Assembly (NCBI GenBank): GCA_963921425.1
Contig: OY992833.1
Span: forward strand, 10,023,738 to 10,087,737
Length of the DNA: 64,000 nucleotides
Reading direction: 5' to 3'
Source of the DNA: Dryas octopetala
Lineage: Eukaryota; Streptophyta; Magnoliopsida; Rosales; Rosaceae
The position numbers and the translations under genes were made by a program. Below are positions 57,580-64,000 of the stretch, in pieces (positions within the stretch are counted from its first letter, which is position 1; each line of letters begins with the position of its first letter). Below the pieces are notes generated by a model. That model was not told where the DNA came from. It did no database searches and was given only the letters and a program-made list of their open reading frames with translations.

Positions 57580-59203
57580 TGTTATAACAGTTTAAAAACT
57601 ACACATACACACACAAAGTCCATAGTCAGGAATGTAGGATAAATCCCACTACCTGGAATCCAATGTTCTTCAAGTAGTCTCTTCCACAATCCTTCCACGT
57701 TCGCGCACGGTCCTATCTTGGCAAATATGTCGTAACTAGACAAGTACGATAAGCTTAACCTCTTAATAACTCGATAACTGGATAATCCGATAGAAACAAA
57801 AACGACAAGAGAAAACAAACTCTAAGTTAGGGACGATTAACAATAAAGGAAGACGATATAACCTTTCATTTAGTCACACGTCGCTCGTTTCTAGTCCTAA
57901 GTAGACTAAACTTTTCTCTTTAGAGTTTACTTAATGGTTCACAAGTTTCAACTTTTATCTTAAAGTCAAACCAATTGACTAGTTGCTTTAACTCAAAGCA
58001 AATCCTTAAAACAATTTAGATTAATCCAATTTAATCTCTACAATTGAAACTTGCTAATTACTCCTTAAATAAACAAATAGGTCTTAAAAAAAAAAAGGCT
58101 AGGCATGCTTAATTAATAAATAAATCCTACTTAATTAATCTAAGCATGCATCTTAAAATTAAAGCCTAAGAATAAATAAAACATAAATAATAATAATAAA
58201 GTACTTACCCGGTTGTAGACCTCTAAAGCTAGACTTCACTCCTAGGGTTTCCTCCTTGCACTCCAAAAACTTTAAATTATGAGAAGTTTATTCCCATTTG
58301 GTATGTCTCTTCTTATAGACACTCCTAAATAACCAAGGAGTGAGTAACTCTAACTTCACTTGGTGGTGCAAATGAAAATGAGGGACAATGGTCTCTATTT
58401 ATAGGCACTAGAGGGTTGGAAGAAGTTGTAAATCTCCAATGTGGGACAAATTGTACTAAAAATGCTCAAAAAAGAGCTAAAACTCGAACTGGGTCAAGAA
58501 AACACATCAAAAAAACCATTTTCTCTCAAAAAAAGCCCGTGGGTCGACCCAGAAGCCAACACGCGAGTCCCCAACCCGAAGCTATAGTGGCCGGTCTTTA
58601 GGCTCAATCAACGGTCAAGATTAGTTCTTCTTTAATGAAGGCGAGCGGCCCAGATTAAATCATGGGTGAGAATCCAGTGTAACGTGCCTCACCTTAGCGT
58701 TCGTGAGCTCACTTGCCAGCGGTTCCTCTTCGCCTAGTCAGCGTCGCGTCAGCATCTCTCCGTCAATCGGAGCGTGCCAAGTGTAACGATGTCTGCCCAG
58801 TCAGCAATTAATTCCTTTTTTTTTTTCCTATTTTTCAAACTTCGTTAAATCACCAAAAATAGCTCGAGACTCCAAATAATTCTTCGAAAAATCCTACAGA
58901 CTCGTAGTGATTAATTCTAATTTCCTGTAACCTCAAAACAATAAATTGATCTCCAGAAAAATTACGAAAATTCAATTCCAATGAATTTAATTCTCAAAAA
59001 TATATTCCAACTTGATAATCACTAAAATCACACTCAAGGGTACTAGAGCTCAACTTTAACCCTCTATTGATACAAGTTAGTTACTCAAAACAAAGAAAAC
59101 TCCATTTTCTTTAAGAAAATCTTAAGTTTCTAAGTACAAAAGAAATTCGAAAACACGTGTCAAAACACGATTAGATTGCAAAAATCTAGGATGTTACACC
59201 AAG

Positions 59204-60724
59204 TGATTCGTATACTTGTGAGCTATAACTTGGTATTCATTTCTTAATTCCAAATAAAACAAGTTGTACAAAAAGTGGTAACAACAGTTTGGGCTGCAAC
59301 TTAATTTTTGGGCCGGTTGAGGTTTGAGTTTCTAATTAAAGCACACTTTTAAAATTAAGGGTTTAAAATTAAAAATTAAAAAAAAAAAAAAAAAAAAAAA
59401 AGAGCTCAAAGAAAAGGAGCTTTTTTATAAAATGATTCCCAAGGAAATATTTTAAAGTTCATTTGTGTCCACTCACTGAGATTTTTCTCAAGTTTTATTT
59501 TTAACATTCCCCCAGGTATTAGAGATTTCTGAGGTTGGACCGCATAACGTCAAGACATTCTAGTTTCCCATCCCCAGCTTATTATTGTTTTGGGATTAAT
59601 GTTCTCCTTTTATTTGTTATAATGACAAATGATTGTAAACCTTATTTAGTTAAGCTATGAGTAGACTATGTATTACTTGTTGTGGGTCGGAGACCCCTTT
59701 TTGGTTTGTGGTTGGTGGTTGTTCAAAATTACAAGGGAGTTGTTGCCAAAATTTCGGTATAATCCTCATTTACTTAAGATTATTTTAGACAAAATTAGGG
59801 TAACTCCAGATTGAATTGGCCTAACATCCTACCTGTATTGGATCTCAAACGATCACTTTGAGTTCCAAGGTGAGACCTAGAGGCACTTTTGTCAATTTGT
59901 GCCATTAACTAGGTTGATTTTTGCTTGGATATGTGGTCCAGATTATCTGACACAAACTCCCACAGAAAAACATTATCCCCCAGTCTTAACCAAAATTATA
60001 TGGTGACAAATTGTAAAGTTAGACACTCGTCATAGGTGATTCATGATTTATGACATAAATGAGATCAAACTATAAGTCTATAAGGAACAAATAAATTATG
60101 GCTGATTTATTTAATTTGATTTTGTTCAATATATAGATTATATTCCCAGGCCAATTCTATCATCACAAAAAGTAGCTTCAAATTAACTGTCCACTCATTA
60201 ATGCAGCAAAAAACAAAACTTCTAGGATCACTTGTACAGACATTACACCTCCTGGGGACAATTCTTTTGCTGTTAAACTATGTTTCAGCATGTAAATTCT
60301 CTCAGAGAACAATTAATCACGCTCCATCAAACTGGAATATATTTGTTTAAAAATAATTTTGGCAACAATGTCTTCAGATCAGGTTCTAATATCATTCTTC
60401 CTCTAGCTCCAGAGCTTCTAGCTAGTAGTCTAGCTATCCACAATGCTAAAACCAACAGAAGATTTTGATGAAGCTATAATTATACCCACCTAAGAAAATT
60501 TATTGGATAACATGCTCTCTCCTCTCCAAGTTCCATTGAATTATGGAATGCAGCATTGAAACATCCCAATTCACATACACGATTGTGATGATACATGCAG
60601 CTATCAACAATGGTCAAGAAAAAGCCATGTTATTATCACTAAACAAAATAAACTCCAAGCAAAAAAGAGAGCCTGTATAAAGTGTTCACATAGGTGCCCA
60701 CATGTGAATCTCAGTCCACATAAA
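59204..60724. other. Intergenic sequence between the solo LTR and the lipase gene
   Basis: It continues the leader-like sequence broken by the solo LTR, then has a long poly-A (59370-59400) and AT-rich DNA. The lipase 3' UTR should lie at the right end. No gene was found. Confidence 0.45.
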
Positions 60725-62834
60725 TCACACGATCGAAGATTCACTAGGAAGAACCTGGGAACTTTGAACTTGGGAACTTCGAGCTTGCAATACCTTTTCC
60801 ATTGCATCGTGACATCTAAAAATATTCAGTCAAAACAAGGACATAAGAAGCAACTTCTTGGCCAATTAAGAGTCACAGAGGAAGAATAAAAGACAACTAT
60901 ATTTTGATACCTCCAAGGAAGATGGTCAAGAAACATTGATGGTGACACAATGATATCTTTGAAGCTTTCTCTGTTTGCAATATAAGCCTTATGATATTCT
61001 GTCTTCTCTTGGACTCCCCAGCCTTTCCATAGAGGTAAATCAAAGCTTCTTGGTTGTGGTACTATATGAATCACAAGGCCTGGAAGATACATATCTGGGG
61101 GATCCATAGCTGACACATTTTCAGATGTTGGGACACTGTCCAAAAATTCAGACACAGGGTCATCATTTGAATTGACATCACTAGCAAAAGGGTTGGAGAA
61201 TTCATCAGGATCACTTTCAGAAACTCTGTCCTCCTTGTCAGCATCATTCCTCAAGATGAAATTTGGATCATGTTCCTTGCACGCTTCAATGAAAAAGTAT
61301 GTTTTTCAACATCTTTCAGCCATTCACACAACTCATACCCATTATTCTATAGCAGAAGTCATGACATATATTTTATTATTTTCAGAAAACATTTAACTTC
61401 AGCATACTAAAAACAAATGGCTACCTGCTATATTAATCTGATACTGATCATTTCCATAGCTGTGCTGGTTATGATTTTCAGCTGTGATTGCTCCAGAAAT
61501 AACATCCGAAGATGGATCATTTACCTTAGGCCTATTTTGCTGATACTTTCCTACTTGGAGAAAATGGCATGCAAGCCTTGATATCATAGCCGTATCGGTT
61601 TCTGAATCTTGTGACATTGCAGTAATTGCAGCTGCTCGAAGCCGCAGGACTGATCCAACTGAAAGGCGTGCTGAAAATTCATTGTTGTATACAATACTGC
61701 AGAACGGTCAAGCACTTATGATGTACATAGGAGAAAACAAAAAATATGAAAACAGTCTATGGGTTTTGTTTTTCTTCTTTCTAAACTATCAGTGGTATAA
61801 GCGACAAGCACATTTACCTTGTAACAAATTCAGAACATGCATTTGCTACAACTGAGTCCACACATGGGAGGGGGCCATATGTATAGACATGCAAATTTGG
61901 GTATCGGTGGTATAGCTACACACAAATATTTTGAGAATAAAAACATAGGAAAGTATTTCCATCAAAATCAAAAGGCAGAAAATTGAAAAAGAAACAAGTG
62001 GAAGAAAAATGAATTGTATAGATACTTTAATTGGATCAGCTAGCTTGTCTATTTTTCTCAGTTTATTAGAGCTTCCATCAACCTTTGGGGAAAGAGGTTC
62101 TTGAACAAAAGTGTTTATGCAATCATTTTCCTAAAAATTTCAAGAGCAAGGAGGAAATTTTATTCAAAGAAGAATTTAAAAGGAATCCAAGACGGGTTGA
62201 TAATCTACGGTATATTTATAATTTTTTTAATAATTTTATATTCATTACTGATGCTCATATACCTGTCAAGGACAGAGAATGCAAAAACGTACAAGTTAAT
62301 AACCCTCATATAATCAAATGTCCTAAAGGAAAGCTAAAGTAACTCAAGGCATGGAAGGGAACAGTTTATTTACCCAAAGTCAATGGACTGTGTTGCTGAA
62401 TATACAAATGATATAAGTAACCCAAAATTTATTTTTTATTTCTTCTTCAAAATATGTAAAAAGATAAGGTTAGACCTAATAATTTGCATGTTCTGTCTGC
62501 AATTTAAATTTGCAAGACAAGCATGATTACACATAAACACTGAAACTGATAATACGCAATATCAACTGGTTGTAATCATAGCTTACCTATATGGATTTTC
62601 AAATCCTTCAACCATGAACTAGAAAAGTATGTCAAACTAATGAAAATAAACAACCACATCAGTTTCAAGTGAGAAATGTTATACTCTGAGTCCTAGCAAT
62701 GCGGCAATTGCTCCTCCTAGGGAATGCCCCACTATGCGAACGCTATACCCCTCACACTCGCATCCATCTCCCAGCAAAGAAGAAAGAAGGCCACTTGAAC
62801 CAGATCCTGCAACTCCATCAACATTACCAACTGC
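60725..62834 (-). CDS. Class-3 lipase family protein (3' exons, 5' end beyond)
   Basis: Five exons on the minus strand: 62834-62685, 61915-61818, 61696-61425, 61283-60911, 60815-60725, all GT-AG. They join to 984 nt in one frame (327 aa plus stop). The first holds the nucleophile elbow VRIVGHSLGGAIAALLGLR, i.e. G-x-S-x-G with the catalytic Ser. Next comes LYHRYPNLHVYTYGPLPCVD, then FSARLSVGSVLRLRAAAITA. An acidic low-complexity part follows, then PPDMYLPGLVIHIVPQP with a likely catalytic His, and FKDIIVSPSMFLDHLPWRCH near the end. This fits plant class-3 lipases (mono/diacylglycerol lipase-like alpha/beta hydrolases). The substrate is unknown. The N-terminal exons should lie at 62.9-64 kb or beyond the window. 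Confidence 0.88.
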
Positions 62835-64000
62835 CTATATGAGAATATGTTAAAGCATATAGACATCTATTAAGATCTTAGGAAAATGGAAAGTTCGGCA
62901 AGGAAAAGTGATAGACTTTGAGACTCAGTCACATGTGGACATATTGTGGCCCCATTTTAATTAGCAGTATAACAATGTTTTTACAATTGGAATCTAAAAA
63001 ATTCATGAATCCTATGACAAAAAATAATTTAAATAAACCACTGTCCACCTATTATCATCCATACATGAAAAAAGCACCCTAAAAACTGAATAGAACTCGA
63101 TATTTGTCCAAGTCCTTTCATTAGATCCAGTGGTTCCCCCATGCCCATTGTGCTTGTCAGATATGGGTGAGCTGCTACTAATCTACAACCAATGAAATTT
63201 CCCATGCATGATTTACATTGGAAAAACAAATAATTATAGATAGGCAAGGGAATGCATGACAAAGTTTAGAGTGGTGTAGTACCAGTAAGTTTTACATCAA
63301 TTTTAACCCAAGAAAGTACAAACTTGATAAAGAGAAAATTGGTTGGGTCTTATTTCTCATTCTTTTTTATAAGATCTTCTACCCTTTATGAAATATAAAC
63401 TTAAATGAGAAATGTTACATAATATAATCACAAATGAGACTACAAAACCAAAATGTAAGTATCGACCCTGGTCACAGCTTCCAGTGACCTTATAGTAAAC
63501 AAAATAATATATACAGTTCGTAAAGAAAGCTAAAGTATCATGGCTGCAAATTACTGGAAACTGAGAATGATGCTAGGGAATTCTCACAGTAACTTAACTG
63601 AAGGGGCTATTTGGATGGTGACTTAGGTGAAATTTGGGATTAGTGTTGGAGAGTTAAAGATTTTGGGGCCTGGTTGTGTGAGATCGAGAGAGAGCAAGTA
63701 TGAAGGATTACAGAACAATGTCGATAAAATTTATAGGGAAAAAGAAAAAAAAAAAATCAAAGAATAAGTTGAGACTTATAGATATCGGTGACTGGTTGTG
63801 TGAGATGAAGAGAGAATAAATGTGAAGGATTGATAACAGAGTGTACTCATTCTAGTCGCACCAAAAAATTTTGTTAACTATTTTTAAAAACTTAAAAGGA
63901 AAACAACATGGGCTAATCAGGCTATTGTTGAGCGAGATTTCTACTCCTGTTTCCAAGAAAAAGGTCTTTGTTTCCAAAGTGGAGTATGATTCACTTATGC
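62835..64000 (-). other. Probable upstream introns/exons of the lipase gene
   Basis: AT-rich. 63098-63180 on the minus strand is exon-like (AHPYLTSTMGMGEPLDLMKG, then LGQISSSIQ) with possible acceptor and donor sites. It may be an upstream exon of the lipase or unrelated; I could not fit it with confidence. 63600-63860 holds two diverged copies of a GGTTGTGTGAGAT stretch. Nothing else recognised. Confidence 0.3.

Larger units (their letters stand above)
56383..59198 (-). mobile_element. Solo LTR, 2.8 kb
   Basis: Bounded by TGTCACACC at the left and ATGTTACA at the right (minus strand: TGTAACAT ... GGTGTGACA) and flanked by the 5 bp duplication CCAAG (56378-56382, 59199-59203). There is no gag-pol inside and no second LTR next to it, so it is a solo LTR. 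A TATA box TATAAATA sits on the minus strand at 58403-58396. It also contains a 165 bp tandem duplication and an (AAT)n microsatellite. Confidence 0.88.

Noticed and set aside
57582-57818. 78-codon minus-strand frame in the solo LTR
   Set aside because: It lies inside a non-coding LTR, has no family match, and is bounded by a microsatellite.

Overview
The window is nuclear DNA of a flowering plant, most likely a woody eudicot. It is AT-rich, genes have GT-AG introns, one promoter carries a plant telo-box, TTTAGGG-like motifs are scattered about, and there are many plant-type transposons (CACTA, hAT-like, Mutator-like, Copia, LTR and LINE remnants). The species cannot be told from the sequence alone. 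Most of the 64 kb is repeats. Genes I am confident in are two near-identical single-exon cytochrome b561-DOMON genes, one six-exon gene for mitochondrial ribosomal protein mL46 (minus strand), and the 3' part of a class-3 lipase gene (minus strand) that runs off the right side.

Layout. 1-8.0 kb: an older copy of a segment holding repeat blocks P and S, the b561-DOMON gene, and two broken mL46 copies, one of them split by a CACTA fragment. 8.1-13.3 kb: nested remnants (LINE RNase H, Copia LTR with PBS and broken gag, a CACTA terminus, an LTR-like piece, a reversed Copia pol). 13.3-18.9 kb: a CACTA element (CACTA-1) with a truncated transposase pseudogene, a G-rich region, a six-copy ~330 bp array and many GGGCGACGAA subterminal motifs. 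15.55-42.54 kb: a ~13.5 kb tandem duplication, units A and B, almost identical. Each unit holds the right part of CACTA-1, repeat S', repeat P, a 5.1 kb non-autonomous CACTA (CACTA-2) and part or all of repeat S. 42.5-51.4 kb: the second b561-DOMON gene, triplicated 3'-flank modules, a Mutator-like foldback element and the intact mL46 gene. 51.4-59.2 kb: two related LTRs in opposite orientation, one of them a clean 2.8 kb solo LTR with a 5 bp target duplication. 60.7-64 kb: the lipase gene.

The repeated copies date each other. CACTA-2 is present in both tandem units, while the matching place at position 367 is an empty site with a single ATT. It therefore inserted after the older segmental duplication and before the recent tandem duplication. 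CACTA-2 carries exon-like pieces of at least two host genes. One piece is clearly a SUD1/MARCH6-like (DOA10-type) E3 ligase fragment, so the element looks like a gene-capturing Pack-CACTA.

The host genes do not form a pathway together. b561-DOMON proteins are membrane electron-transfer proteins, mL46 belongs to the mitochondrial ribosome, and the lipase is a serine hydrolase. Their closeness reflects plant gene order. I found no prokaryote-like system, CRISPR array, rRNA or tRNA gene.
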